Shown here piece after piece: positions 20,992-32,620 of a DNA stretch of 64,000 nt. The translations under genes and the position numbers were made by a program. Within the stretch, counting starts at the first letter, position 1. Each line of letters opens with the position of its first letter. The notes beneath the pieces are model-generated. The model was not told where the DNA came from. It saw only the letters and a list, made by a program, of their open reading frames with translations, and made no database searches. The stretch is taken from positions 185,012,071 through 185,076,070 of the forward strand of contig NC_084462.1 of NCBI RefSeq assembly GCF_027409185.1. Reading direction: 5' to 3'. This stretch comes from Cynocephalus volans. Taxonomy: Eukaryota > Chordata > Mammalia > Dermoptera > Cynocephalidae.

Positions 20992-21660
20992 ACACACACA
21001 CACAATCAATTGCAATGGTTAACATGAAAGCAGTAATAACATCCTTAATATAAAAATTTTAAAAACTTATTTCCCTTTGAGGTCTGTGTGTTCGGGCCCA
21101 CGACAACTGCTCCGGGACTGTGGGCACCACCCTCTGTACCACTGCCCACCACAGAGAAAGAGGCCAGGAGCTGGGGTGGATGCTGTGCTGTGTCTGACCC
21201 TATGAGCCCCCTCTCACTCCCAAGAGCAGGTACATGTTATGGAGGGACAGCCCTTCAAGGGCCCTGAATGACTTTCAAGACAGGAGCTGCTGTTGGACAA
21301 TTTGGGGCCAATTCTTCAGTTCCTGTTAACTCACACATTTTCTTGGAGTTTTCCAAAATGTTAAAAGTCCTGGTAAAAGGCAAAGAGAAACAAATGCTCT
21401 GAAATAACAAATCAATATCAGAACCAGACTAAGATATGACACAGATTTTCTAATTATCAGGGAGTAGACTTAAAGCAACCATGTTTAGTTTGCAATTACG
21501 TTTCAGTTTTTTCCCAGCCCTTCAGCTGACTCTAAAGAGTTCTTGTTGCCCACGTCTATTTGTCCAGGATAATTTATCAGGACACTCTGCCTAGTGGAGC
21601 AAACAGCCCAGCATCTCATCTGGAGTAAGGGACAAGGACAGAGATCTGCATCTTGCTTGT
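20277..21660. other. 5' flank of V segment 1, non-genic
   Basis: V-flanking DNA conserved with unit 2 (43063-44399) and the right edge of the window. It contains a (CA)n tract at 20949-21003; in unit 2 this is replaced by a short TA run at 43735-43745. No gene recognised. Confidence 0.6.
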
Positions 21661-21834
21661 TTCTATTCTAATGTGCTCATGAGGGAAGTTGTGGTGAGAA
21701 GATGTGTCTGATTCATAGCGTCACTCAGGAACCCAGACTCCCACTGGTTTTAAACCCAGAGTCTACAGCTTGTGGACAGACATATAACAGTAAACAGAGG
21801 AGATGGAAACACATTTCAGGTGGGATATTTTTTA

Positions 21835-21995
21835 ACTGTTGCAAAGACACTCAAAATGAGATCTCCCTATTAACCGTTTTAAGGGCACAATACGGTATTG
21901 TTAAGTACGGGCACAGTGTTGTATAGCAGATTCTAGAACTTATTCATCTTACGTAGCTAAAACTTTGTACCTGTTGAAATTAAGTAGCCAGGCTG
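21835..21995 (-). mobile_element. Old L1 3' UTR relic
   Basis: Unit 2 copy of the relic at 3730-3895, with a few substitutions. Confidence 0.55.
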
Positions 21996-22191
21996 TGAGT
22001 GTATGTGTTATAACTGTGTACATGGCATAATTAATCATGTGGCCCTGACTTACATCAAAAGATCAACACGTGTGTTATCTGTGATCTCAGGATGAAGGGG
22101 AAAAATAAGGTTTTGATTGGACTGGAGTCTAATAAACTAAACAGGTGTCATCTCTCTATCTCTGTCTGTCTTTCTCTAGCTTTATCTCTTT

Positions 22192-22266
22192 CCACACATG
22201 TACACACACACACACACAGACACACACACACACACACAGTCACACACATGCGTGCGCGCGCGCTCG
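22192..22266. repeat. (CA)n followed by alternating CG tract
   Basis: CA repeat ending in TGCGTGCGCGCGCGCTCG, an alternating purine-pyrimidine run of over 60 bp. The CG part is private to unit 2. Confidence 0.95.
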
Positions 22267-22928
22267 CCATTGGTCTTTTTTTGAAATCTACGTGAAATGA
22301 TGCTTTTGATTGATGCTGAGCAATTTGTTGTAACACACAAAAAACCCATTCGTCTTCACAGTTCTGTTTTGAACTGTCACAGTGTATAGGAAAAATCCCT
22401 CGAGATACAAAGTGAGCAGGAGGACACTATGTGTCCTGGAGAGTTAATTGCACACTGTTTCTTTGTATCATAATTGTCCTGCTAGCCTCATACGCATCCT
22501 GGATATTAACTTGGAATAGAAGTGTTTGTGTTTTCTGGGTGGATCTATTGTTAAAAAATAAAAATAAAATAGGTGACCTAAGCTTGGGAGGTTGGTGGCA
22601 GTGGTGGCGTGGATTTTCTGGGGCAGACTTGCAATGCTGACTCTCAGGCTTGGGGTGTGCACATGCTCACTGTGGGTCAGTCATGTCAGCAGCTGGCTCA
22701 TTGCAGATGGGGTTGATGGACTGATTTTCTGACTGGGTATGGGTGTGTGGCATGCCAGGCATTTGGGGACTGGATCACCAGTGCCTGAATGTGGTGGGCC
22801 AGCCTGGGACGTGTAAGTCTAGTTATTTCTTACTCAGATGCATGTGTGTGCAGTTGTTCAAAGACTCAGGGAAGGATCTACCAGGGCATGGCAGCTTGAT
22901 TATTTCTCTGGATCTCGGGTGTGGACAC

Positions 22929-23108
22929 TGTGTTAGTCTGTTTCTGTTGCTTATAACAACACACATGGAAGTGGGTGATTTGTAAGAAAATAAAATTTAT
23001 TGCTTACACTTTTGCAGGCTGTAAAATTCAGAGTACAGGGAACACATCTGGAGAATCCCTTCCTTGGTGGTTTTTCAGCAACGGGGACCTCATGTGGCAG
23101 AAAACGGC

Positions 23109-23146
<38 letters not shown>

Positions 23147-23357
23147 CTGTCACATGCTCTCCTTTTAAAGCCTTCAGAATCACGTCCCTGACAACCATTA
23201 TTAAACCATTCACTATGGCATGGTCCTAAAATTTAACCACCTCTTCAAGGCTCCATTTCAGTTACCAAGATAGGACTTCCCACCCTCAACAGTTACAGTG
23301 GGAATTAAGCTTCTAGTATATGAGCTTTGTGGGACACAGTTCAATCAATCCACAGCA
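22929..23357 (-). mobile_element. MaLR LTR (3' LTR of element A, unit 2)
   Basis: Orthologue of the LTR at 4809-5219, longer because of a 35-bp GA run at 23112-23146. It is preceded by GACAC, matching GACAT after the 5' LTR (25773), as expected for a 5-bp target-site duplication. Confidence 0.82.
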
Positions 23358-25359
23358 TTGTACCCCCAAAGTTCATGTTCTTCCCACAAGCAAGTATATT
23401 CATTCCACCCCCCAAAACTTAACTTGTTTCCACTCAAAAGCCCAAGGTTCAAAGTCCCATGTGTGAAATAGAACAAGTTATCTACTGACAATGTACAATG
23501 GTGGGACAAGCATAGGATACATTTTCCTATTTCAATAGGGAGAAATCACCCAAAAGAAAGGGGCGACAGGTCCGAAACAAGTTTAAAAAGCCCACCAGGG
23601 CAGGTACTAAATCTCAAAGCTGAAAATCATATATCTTGACTCCATGGTCAGTGTCCTCTGTATGCTGGTGCAATGGTTGGGTCCCCAAGTCCTCAGACGT
23701 CTCTGCTTCTATGGATTTCCTGGGCTGAGGCCATGTTTCAGCTCACTAGGCTGGCATTGCACACTGGTAGCCACATAAGTTGAGGTCTTCATGGCTAAGC
23801 CACTCTCATGGTTCCACTAGGCATGATGTTGATGGGGTTTCTCTGCTGAAACTCCAACCTATGTTTCTGCTTGGCATTGTGTCAGGGTAGGGCTCAAACC
23901 ATTCAAACCCATTGTCCAGGCTTGGTCACAGACCCCTCACTTACCAGGCTGTGTCACAGTTTGGGTGACAGACCCTTCATGTGCATGTCATGAGCTAGGT
24001 AAATGGGAAAGATCCCAGGAGTTATTGGAAGATTAGACACATTCATTCCAATGTGAGCTCAGTCCTCAGCTTCCTCAGCAGCAGCAGCAACTGCTTACGG
24101 CAACAGTAGCAGCCTCGCTACGGCCCCCTTGTGGGCATGTCGGGGCAAGAGGGCCCTGCAGATCAGAGCTACTCATCCTTTATACTTAAGTCTGATAATC
24201 CAGGAACACCTGGGTACAAGTCACACATGACAGGAACACCTGGGCACAAATTCACACTTACATTTACATCCAATTCACGGAAAGATTCTGAACATCTGAG
24301 GGGCCCTGACCATTTTCCTTCAATTTTCCTTACACATTGCTTTAGCAAAAGCTGTCTGTATTGACTCAGCACCTGAGAATGATCTCTTCCTGGGTGTGCA
24401 GCCTTTTCCATACCTCCTTTAGAGTGTGGTGGAGGCTCCCAAGCCACCATAGCTCTGCCTTTCTGTCATCCTACAGACTTATCAACACTTGGATACTGCC
24501 AAGGCTTCACTCTTGTGTTTTCCAAAGCTGTGGATCCAGCCAAACTGGGGCCAAATTAGTCACAGCTGCAGCAACCAGGGTGATGGAGTGGGGAGCAGCT
24601 CCTAAGGAGGCCCTGGTCAGCGAGCCTGTGGAGGAAGCCTTGGGCCTGTTCCCAGAGACCATTCTGTCTCCCTAGGCCTCTGGACCTGTGATGAAAAGCA
24701 CAGCCTACATGAGCTTCTGAAACGCCTTCAAGGCCTTTTTTCTGTCCTCATAATCCCTTTCTCCTTTGCTCTTCTCCTTTGCAAATGATCCCTGTTCTAC
24801 ACTCTTGCTCTTGTAACCAGGTTGAATGTTTTCTAATTTTTTGCCCTCTTATCTCTTTTGTATTGTAAATTCTGGCTTTACTATCTACATCCTCTGTCGT
24901 ACCATCACATAGACTGTTGTAACTAGCAATGCAGCTTCTTTAATGCTCTGCTCTTAGAAAGTTCTTCCACGAAATATCCTGAGTCAGCACCTTGATGTCC
25001 CACATTCCACAAAATATTTGTGCATGAACAGAATGCAGCCAAGTTTCTTGCCGGTTCATAGCAAGAGTGACCTTCCCCTCAGTTTCCAGTAAACTCCTTC
25101 TTACTCCTCAAACCTCCTTAGAATGGTCTTTACGATCCGTATTTCCAAAAGCATTCCTACCAACACCACTTAACCATTGTCTAAAATATTCCAAATTTTT
25201 CCTGGATTCCTTTTCTTCTAAATTCCCACCAGCAGGTAGGTTTTTTCTAGTCTGCTCCCTCGAATTCTTCCAGCCTTCACCCATTATCCAGTTCCAAAGC
25301 CACTTTCACGTTTTCAAGCATTAGTTATAAGCAACACCTCACTTTTAGTGCCAATTTTG
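23358..25359 (-). mobile_element. MaLR internal region (element A, unit 2)
   Basis: Full 2.0-kb internal region between two LTRs, minus orientation. The last 350 bp before the 5' LTR (25010-25359) are the part missing in unit 1. No intact protein frame is expected or seen. Confidence 0.8.
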
Positions 25360-25772
25360 TGTATTAGTCCATGTGTGTTGCTTATAGAAATACACCTGGA
25401 AACGGGTGATTTGTAAGAAAAGAAAATTAATTGCTTACGTTCAGAAGCTGTGAAATCCGAAGTCTAGGGAACACATCTGACAAGGGCATTCTATGGTGCT
25501 GGGTTTACCATAATGCAGGAGTCTCACATGTCAGAAAAACGGTGAATCAGAGACAGAGAGACTCTCATGTGCTCCCCTTTAAAAGCCCTCAAACCCCACC
25601 CCGGACAACCATTATTATTCCATTCACTACAGCACAGTCCTATAGTCCAATCACCTCTTCAAGGTCCCACATTTCAATTGCCGTAATAGGATATTTGACC
25701 CTCAGCAGTTACAGTGGGAATTAAGTTTTTAGTAAATGAGTTTGGGGGACACAATTCAATCAGTTCACAGCA
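25360..25772 (-). mobile_element. MaLR LTR (5' LTR of element A, unit 2)
   Basis: TG...CA LTR of 413 bp, plus strand TGTATTAGTCCATGTGTG to CAGTTCACAGCA. It has diverged noticeably from its partner at 22929-23357, so the insertion is old. Confidence 0.82.
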
Positions 25773-26979
25773 GACATGCTTTGGCTCAGTTGGCTGTGTG
25801 CGGGTCTTCTGGCAGCCAATCTACTGCACTTATCTGGGCCAGGTGGGAGATCGTGCTTCTGGTGGCACTTCAGGAGCAGGTCTTCCAAGGGAGAGGCTGC
25901 AGAGCTGCTGCTCAGGTGGTGCTTGAGGACACTAGGGAGGCCTGAATGTAGGGGATCTGGCCAGCACTTCTCAGGTGGTGAGCAAACCTGCAGGGCTGGC
26001 CTACAGAGGTGGGGCCCAGACAACTGCTTCTTGGATGGTGGGTGAGGCTGTGAAGCAGGCCAGCAGAGAGCGGGTCCTTCCAGTCACCTTGTAGGCAGTG
26101 GGTAATGCTGCAATTGGAGATTTCAGGGCAATATCCCCTGGCCGCTTCTCAGAGCCAGAGTGATAAGCTTTATGTTTACCATCCCACGGGTGTGTTTGTG
26201 AGGGTTGGGACTTGTGAGCTGTCTTCTGGATCTGGAGCTCGGGCACACAGAACTCAGCCCTCTGATGGGGTGGGTGGGTGGTTTTCCACCTGTTTGATCT
26301 CTGGCCAGGGATGTGAAGGTGCTTCAGTTCAGCAGGCCTGGGATGGGCTTCCGAGATTTGCAGGACTGTAGTCACATTCTCTCCTGGGCTCAGAAGTTAA
26401 AGTGCTGGGATCAGGGATTCGTAGCCTCTCCTGTGAGTGTGTTGAAATAAAAACAAAGCCTTAAGCCAGGGGAAGTGCAGCGGCTTCTGTCCCTGGGCAG
26501 TGCATCCTACCGCAAGATCACTCCATACTGCACTAGTTCGTCATGGGGCAGGGGTTTGGAGGTGCATAGTGTGAGCTCCTGAAGTGCAGTGTGTGCATCA
26601 AAGGCAGCTCCCCGTGCTTGGCTGTGGGCTTGCACGGAATCCTCCTGCAGTATGGACTGCAGGCCTCTAAGGTAAGGATAAGCACTGGTGTTGGCCCTCT
26701 TCCTAGCTTTTCTCCACAAGGTAAAACTTTTCCTGCACTGATCATGGTAGCAAAGTCTTGGCAGATGAGGCCGTGTGCTTCTCTGTCTCTCCGTGATGCC
26801 ACCAAAGGCTGTTGTGCTCCACAGGATCTTGCCAATCTCCTCCACACACCCAGATATGATCCTGTCAGTATTTGGGTGTATATTAGTTATTCTTGTACTT
26901 TTTTGTGGGTGGAACATGCTCCAGGCACCTCTAGTCAGCGGTCTGGCCCACCTTCTATCCAGAAAAATGTGAGGAGCAG
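25773..26979. other. Unassigned 1.2-kb GC-moderate block (unit 2)
   Basis: No family recognised with confidence; its composition recalls an L1 5' UTR read on the minus strand. Its left part (about 25853-26105) contains four to five degenerate copies of a motif of about 57-60 bp, with cores such as CTTCTCAGGTGGTG, CTTCTTGGATGGTG and CTTGTAGGCAGTG. Minus-strand frames of 124 codons (26001-26375) and 136 codons (26507-26917) are present. The second extends to 192 codons in unit 3, but resembles no protein I know. Absent from unit 1. Confidence 0.5.
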
Positions 26980-28014
26980 GTTTAACGAAGAAAGTTCAAG
27001 ATGTATAGACTAGAAACTACACAACACTGATGAAAGAAATTGAATAGGATATGGAACTGAAATAAACCATGAGTTTATGCATTGCAAAAATTAATATTGT
27101 TAATATATACATACCACTAATGAAATTTACAGGTTTAATGCAATCATTCCCTATCAAAATTTCAATATTGTTTTGCAGAAATGATAAAATAACAATTCTA
27201 AAATTTGTACAACATTAGAAAAGGACCTACGAGGCAAAACAATTTTGAGCACAAAGAGCAACCCTTGAGGCATCACATCCTCTGATTTCAATACATATTA
27301 TAAAATGTTTGTAATCAGAACAACATGGCCCTGGTGCAGAAACAGATGTGTTGACCAATAAAACAGGACAAAAAGCCCCAAGGTTAACGCACACATTTGC
27401 AGTCAATGGATTTCTGACAAAGGTATCAAGACTACTAGGAGGAAAGGACAATCTCTTCAATAAAATTTTTGGAAAAAACTGTATATCCACATGAAGAATA
27501 ATAAAATGGGATGATTATTTCACATCACATAGAAAAATCAACTCACAATGGATTAAAGACTCAGATGTGACACCCAAAATGGTAAAACTACTAGAGGCAG
27601 ATTTAGAGGAATATTTCCATAACGTTGGTCCAGGCAATGATTTCTAGTTACTACCTTGAAAGCACAGGAAGCTAAAATAAAAATAGACAAATGGGATTAC
27701 ATCAAAGTTAAAAGCTCTGCACAGCAAGATAAAGTATTATCAGAGTGAAGAGACAATATTTGCAAATTGTCTGGTTCTGGAGAAAATATTTGCAAATCAT
27801 ACATCTGATAAGTGGCTAATATCCAAATAATATAAGAAATTAACAAAATTGAATAGCAAGGAAAGTATAGCCCAATTAAAAAATGGGTAACATACATGCA
27901 TAGACATCACTTTTTAAAAGACGTATTAATGGCCAAGACATATATGACGAAATGTTAAACATCTCTAATCATCAGCGAGATGCAAGTTAAAACCATAATG
28001 AAATGTCACCTAAA
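26980..28014 (+). mobile_element. L1 ORF2 3'-region fragment (unit 2)
   Basis: Plus-oriented decayed ORF2 sequence from beyond the reverse transcriptase domain: ACACTGATGAAAGAAATTGA, TTTGTAATCAGAACAACATG, GGATTAAAGACTCAGATGTG, GACAAATGGGATTACATCAA, ending near ACCATAATGAAATGTCACC. Multiple stops. Absent from unit 1. Confidence 0.85.
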
Positions 28015-28870
28015 ACCTCTCGCCCTACCTGATCTAAGTGGGAGGGCAGGATTGGGAGAAATGGCTGTGGTCAGTCCAAAGAATGTTAGGGGTGAGCTGG
28101 TGTGTGGCCTGTGCGGTGTGGGGTAGGGGTCAGTGGCAGTTCTAATGGGTTGATATCCTTGCTGCATGGTCATGTGTAGTCTTATGGTCTCTACACAAGA
28201 AAAGAAAAATTTGCTTAAGAGGTTTAGTCAACAGGGTCCCAAAAGCAGGGCCAGAATTAGCATCATCAGAGGTCCTAATAGGGGCAACAGCTGTGGGAAC
28301 TAATGCCAGATTTTTCCACAGGCACCGCAGAACTCAAGTGCTTATAATCATAATCATGATGGCGTAACTGCTAATTTCTTTGCAGCATCCTTCACTAGGC
28401 CTGACTGGTTAACAGAGAAGCAACTTTCTTCCCCAAATAAGCAAAATATGCCTTTTTCAGGCATTAGTATGTCTAACCCTCTGCTGTTTTGCAGTACCAC
28501 CCCTAGCACTGAATCTCTCTGATCCTGGAGCCGGTGGCCCACATTTGAACATGAACAGTGACAGCTGAATATCAGGCAGATGATGAAGACAGACAAAGCC
28601 ATCAACCTTTAGATTCCTTCTGTGGATGGATCTTCTGTAACTGTGAGGTTAATCACACATAAACCGAGATATAAATGGGGCACTACAAGGTTTTCCGTAC
28701 TAATACTCATCTTTAGTAGTAGACCACATGAGAGTAGAGGCATCCTTTGCTGGTGGAGGGGATCATGTCATCGCAGTGTCATGGGTGTAACAGGGATCCA
28801 GCAAAGAAGATGGAGGTCCGGAGGCAGAGGAGGATAATGCACGTCATAAGGCCTGGTGGTAGAACCCTCT
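28015..28870 (-). pseudogene. Class I ERV env remnant (unit 2)
   Basis: The transmembrane subunit is more complete than in unit 1. Besides the LQNSRGLDIL region, the hydrophobic anchor (LPLLGPLMMLILALLLGPC) is readable near 28240-28300 and is followed by an in-frame stop. The remnant ends in a short tail region. The cysteine motif is further damaged: CLFGEESC, with one of the paired cysteines changed to Ser. The surface subunit is mostly absent, as in the other units. Confidence 0.8.
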
Positions 28871-30030
28871 ATCTCCTTTTATAAAGCACCTCGAGGTCTT
28901 CTAAAGGCTCACAGGAGTAGGCTGACTCCTTCGGGTTGGGTCACAGTTATTGCTCTCCTGTAATGAAAGGGGGGCAGGCTGCACCCTGGAGAGATGAACA
29001 CAACTATCCATTTCAGCTGTCTTTATTGCAGAGGGGTTTGCTAGAAGTACTTTAAAAGGGTCCTTCCATTTAGGGTTTAGTTGTTTGTTAGCAGGTCCTT
29101 CCTTCCAGGTCTTAATTAGGACCTGGTCTCCTGGCTTTGTCTGTGCCCCCTGAGCGTTACTGCCAGGGGACGGTAAAACATGAGCTACATTTTTCTTCTG
29201 GGCTGCTTGGAACTGGCTCAAGTTGGTAATGTCTTGTATAAGGGCTGCAGTCTCAGGATCTGTGAGCATGTCTGTTGAAAGAAAAGGTCTGCCACACAGC
29301 AGTTCATAGGGGCTGAAATCAAGCTTTGCCTTTGGGGCATTGCACACTCCTAAGGGTGAAGGATGGTCCCTAATGGATTTGAAGACTGCAGGGAGGCCAA
29401 ACCTGGGAATCACTTCCTTGGGAAGAGCTTCAACCACCTTAGCGGACTTTTCTGTTCTAGTAGGATAAGTCTCTCCTCATCCAGAAAAAGTGTCCATGAA
29501 AACCAGCAGACATTTTCATCCCCGGCATGGAGGCGTATACGTGAAGCCAACTTGCCGGTCTTCCCCTGGACATGAACCCCCCTGCTGGACTGGTTCCAAC
29601 CTTGGAGGCACACTTGGCCCGAGCTGTTGTAGGCACACAGAGAACAGGCCCTGCAAACCTATTAACTGTTTGTGCCAATCCCCAGCCTGTAAAAAGATGA
29701 GTGACCGTGGCCAAGGTTGCCCCTCTCCCCAAAGTGAAGGCATCATGTAGAGCCTTGGTAACCTTCCATTGGATTGTCTTTGGGAGCAACAGTCTGCCTT
29801 CTACCATCCACCATGACCCTTGCTAAAGGCCCCCTATAATTTCATTCTTCTCTTCCACTTGGGCATACTGTGGGGTCATCCTTTCTCATGAAAAATAAAT
29901 CCAGTCACATTACTTTGTGTTATTGACTGTATGCGGTCATGACAGCTGTGCTGTTTCTATGCACATGGGAATTCATCCAGCAAGGTGTCATGGTGGCAGC
30001 TGCCCCACCATTTTGCCTGTACACATCCAT
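28871..30030 (-). pseudogene. Class I ERV pol integrase remnant (unit 2)
   Basis: The longest single frame is 178 codons at 28901-29437, covering EVIPRFGLP, SPYELLCGRPFLS, GDQVLIKTW and the C-terminal end. It looks long only because a 174-bp deletion at 29356/29357 removes part of the core and its stops. GG at the junction is shared by both deletion ends. The zinc-finger side is at 29457-29807 in another frame. Confidence 0.83.
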
Positions 30031-30262
30031 TCTTTCCCCACTTTACCAATCTCTAAGAAGTTTCACACTTTTTTGTGTCTTTATTTCTCTTGCTCTGATC
30101 CCTCACTAAAATCACCCTTAATTCAGTACCTACTGCAATACAGCCTTTCGCTACTCTGCTCCTCCAAACCCTTTCAGCCCCTTTCCATTAGTCACTTTCA
30201 AAGCTGCTTCTCTGTTTTCAGGTGTGTGTATTGCTGCACCCGGCTCCTCAGTAACAATTTTC
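30031..30262 (-). mobile_element. MaLR internal fragment (element B, unit 2)
   Basis: Unit 2 copy of 8682-8912, adjoining the element B LTR. Confidence 0.65.
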
Positions 30263-30664
30263 TGTCTTTGTCTGTTTCCTGTGTTGCTATAAAAGAATAC
30301 CTGAGACTGGGTAATTTATAAGGAAAAGGAGGTGTATTTGTCTCATGAGTCTGGGACAGCTGCATCTTGTGCAGGCTTCAGGCTGCATCTGCTTATGGTG
30401 GGATGTGGAAGAGGAGTGTACGTGTGCAATGAGACCACATGCCAAGAGAAGAACCACCACGAGAGTGTGGATGTGCCAGGCTCCTTTGAACTTACAACTC
30501 TGTAGGAAAATAACAGAGCAAGAGGTAACCCACCCCGACCCCAGGGAGCATTAATCTACTCATGAAGGATTCACCCCAATGGCCCACAGACCAACCACTA
30601 GGCTATAACTCTGAAAAATACAACATTGGGGTTAAGCTTTCAACAGGAGTTTTTCAAACCACAG
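30263..30664 (-). mobile_element. MaLR LTR (element B, unit 2)
   Basis: Plus strand TGTCTTTGTCTGTTTCCTG at the left and TTTCAAACCACAG at the right. Well preserved relative to unit 1. Confidence 0.75.
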
Positions 30665-30885
30665 TGAACTGCATACGTCTAATATTCTAAGAGAATAGAT
30701 CACAAGTGTTTCCTCCCCCAAATGTGGTCACTATGGGAGATGTTGGATGTGTTATTAAGCCATGTTATGTCAATGATTTCACAATGTATTCATCTATTAC
30801 CCCATCATATTATACACCCTAAATACATAAACTTTTTATTTGTCAGTTAAACCTCAGTAGAACTAGACAAAATAAAATGTGTATT
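30665..30885 (+). mobile_element. L1 3' UTR relic
   Basis: Unit 2 copy of 9313-9535. Confidence 0.6.
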
Positions 30886-31570
30886 TACTCTGTAGAAATT
30901 CTGAAGTGAATCAACTTTAAAAAAATCTAACCAAACAAAAAGCTTTGAAGGAGCCGTGGTAAATTTTAATAGGCCCTGGAGAGGTTGCCGCTTGTCTTAC
31001 ACAAGCCGTAGTACACCGCACAGCAGCATCACTCTTGCGTTCCTGTTCTGACGCCGTCACCTCAGCAGAGCTCATCTTGTAGGAGCATCTCACACAGTTA
31101 ATCCAGGGTTGTTGCTGAATTTAAATGAGGACATGTGTGTGTCTCCAAATAGACACAGCAGTTACGTGAGAATGGAGACCTGCCCGTGAGGTGAGCGATT
31201 TCTTTCAGTTTACGCGTGAAACCCTCATGATGAAACACTCATATTTTTGGAAGAAATATTGTGTAAAGCACACATACTTTGAAGACACCATTCTTTGTTC
31301 AAGACGTAAAGGTATTCCTTGCTAATAATAACATGATAAGGGAAATGGGAATCATTTTCACACAAAAAGTAAAGACCTATGAGAGAGAAGTCATGGGAGC
31401 ACTGGGAGGAAGGACCAGTGAGCTCCTGGACACACGGTCATCTGGGGCAGGCCCTTCATGCAATGGTGATTCAGCCCTGAATGTTTTGTTGACGTTAACA
31501 GTATTCAGCAAAATGTGATTTCCTATTATTAGATTGTGCTATTTAAACTAGTAGCACCCATTTTGTATTT
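30886..31570. other. Non-genic stretch, nothing recognised
   Basis: Homologous to 9536-10235. No gene. Confidence 0.55.
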
Positions 31571-32620
31571 ATTTGATGTATATTTGAAAAAAATGGATTT
31601 ATTGAGGTATACTAAATCTACAAAATCTGCAATATTTAGTAAATACTAAGCACCAATCATCTAATTTCATTTTTCTACATGCAGAAAAAACAGGGTATGT
31701 AGGATTAAAGTTATTTCCATTTCACAGATATGCAGTTAAAAACAGAAGCTCAAGTAATTTGTGCAATGTGTCCAGGATCACATATCTGGTAAAATTGAGC
31801 CCCGGTACCTGGGCCTTTGCTTCTCACCACACTACTCCTTGTCTTTGCTGAACCAACTCCAGGACACGGTGGAAAATGAATAGTGAGGTCTGCAGAACAA
31901 TTTTTTGTGGTAAGAGCATGGCCTGCTCTTTTTCTTTTTCTTTTTTTTTTTGGCATTTTGTGTTTCCTAAATGCAGGTGTTTTTTTTTTTTTTTTCTTCT
32001 TGAATTCTGTGTTTACAAAAATGCAGGGTTGATGCAGATGTATTTGCAGAAGTCTCAGACATTTCAAGATTATCATTTTACCACGTCTTTTCAACCAAAT
32101 TATTTTCTTATTTTAGCAGCTTTGATGACAAAGAATTGACATATAGCAAATACGACATACACATTTGAAGTGTACAATGGGATACATATTGACGCATATG
32201 TACACCTGCACATCCGTCATAACAGTCAGCAAAATAAACAAATTACCGTTAACTGTATGTTCATGTTCTGTTTTCAGTCATTCTCTTTTCCCACCCATGT
32301 TCCCAATGTCTCATCTTTAATATACTTTAGAATTCTTTTAATATTTTAGAATTTATAAGAATAAAATCATCAATATGTGTTTTATTTGTTTGTCTTCTTT
32401 GCTCAGCATACTTGTGAATGTGCCATGTTTCCGTGTATCAGATATTTTAGTGATAGAAGGTATTTCAATACATGTATACACACTGTTTGTACATAGGAAG
32501 CTGCTTGATATTCGGATTGTTTCCGGTTTCTGAATATTACAAATAAAACTGCTATTCAGCTTGGAGATTTAGGTGTCCAATTAAAAGTTTGTTCTAATTC
32601 TTATAACAAAAATAACTAAT
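31571..32620 (-). mobile_element. Old L1 3' end relic carrying a MIR (unit 2)
   Basis: The complete version of the relic at 10236-10720. The additional sequence after 31650 includes a MIR and poly(T)-rich tracts (31941-31950, 31980-31995), then an antisense L1 block with GAATTGACATATAGCAAATA and AAGTGTACAATGGGATACAT. Confidence 0.6.
31655..31850 (-). mobile_element. MIR SINE
   Basis: An ancient tRNA-derived SINE read backwards: TTTCCATTTCACAGATATGCAG, then CAAGTAATTTGTGCAATGTGTCCAGGATCACA split by substitutions, then TCTGGTAAAATTGAGCCCC. The same element is at 53870-54065. Unit 1 has lost it by deletion. Confidence 0.7.

Larger units (their letters stand above)
3551..21660. repeat. IGHV duplicon unit 1
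   Basis: This is the first of three tandem homologous units. Position 3552 aligns with 21661 and 44400. At about 18.1 kb it is the shortest, owing to a 3,393-bp deletion (junction 6872/6873), a roughly 560-bp deletion (junction 10303/10304), a 748-bp deletion shared with unit 3 (junction 18529/18530) and a roughly 75-bp deletion near 15655. It holds one IGHV2-like pseudogene and one intact V segment. Confidence 0.93.
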
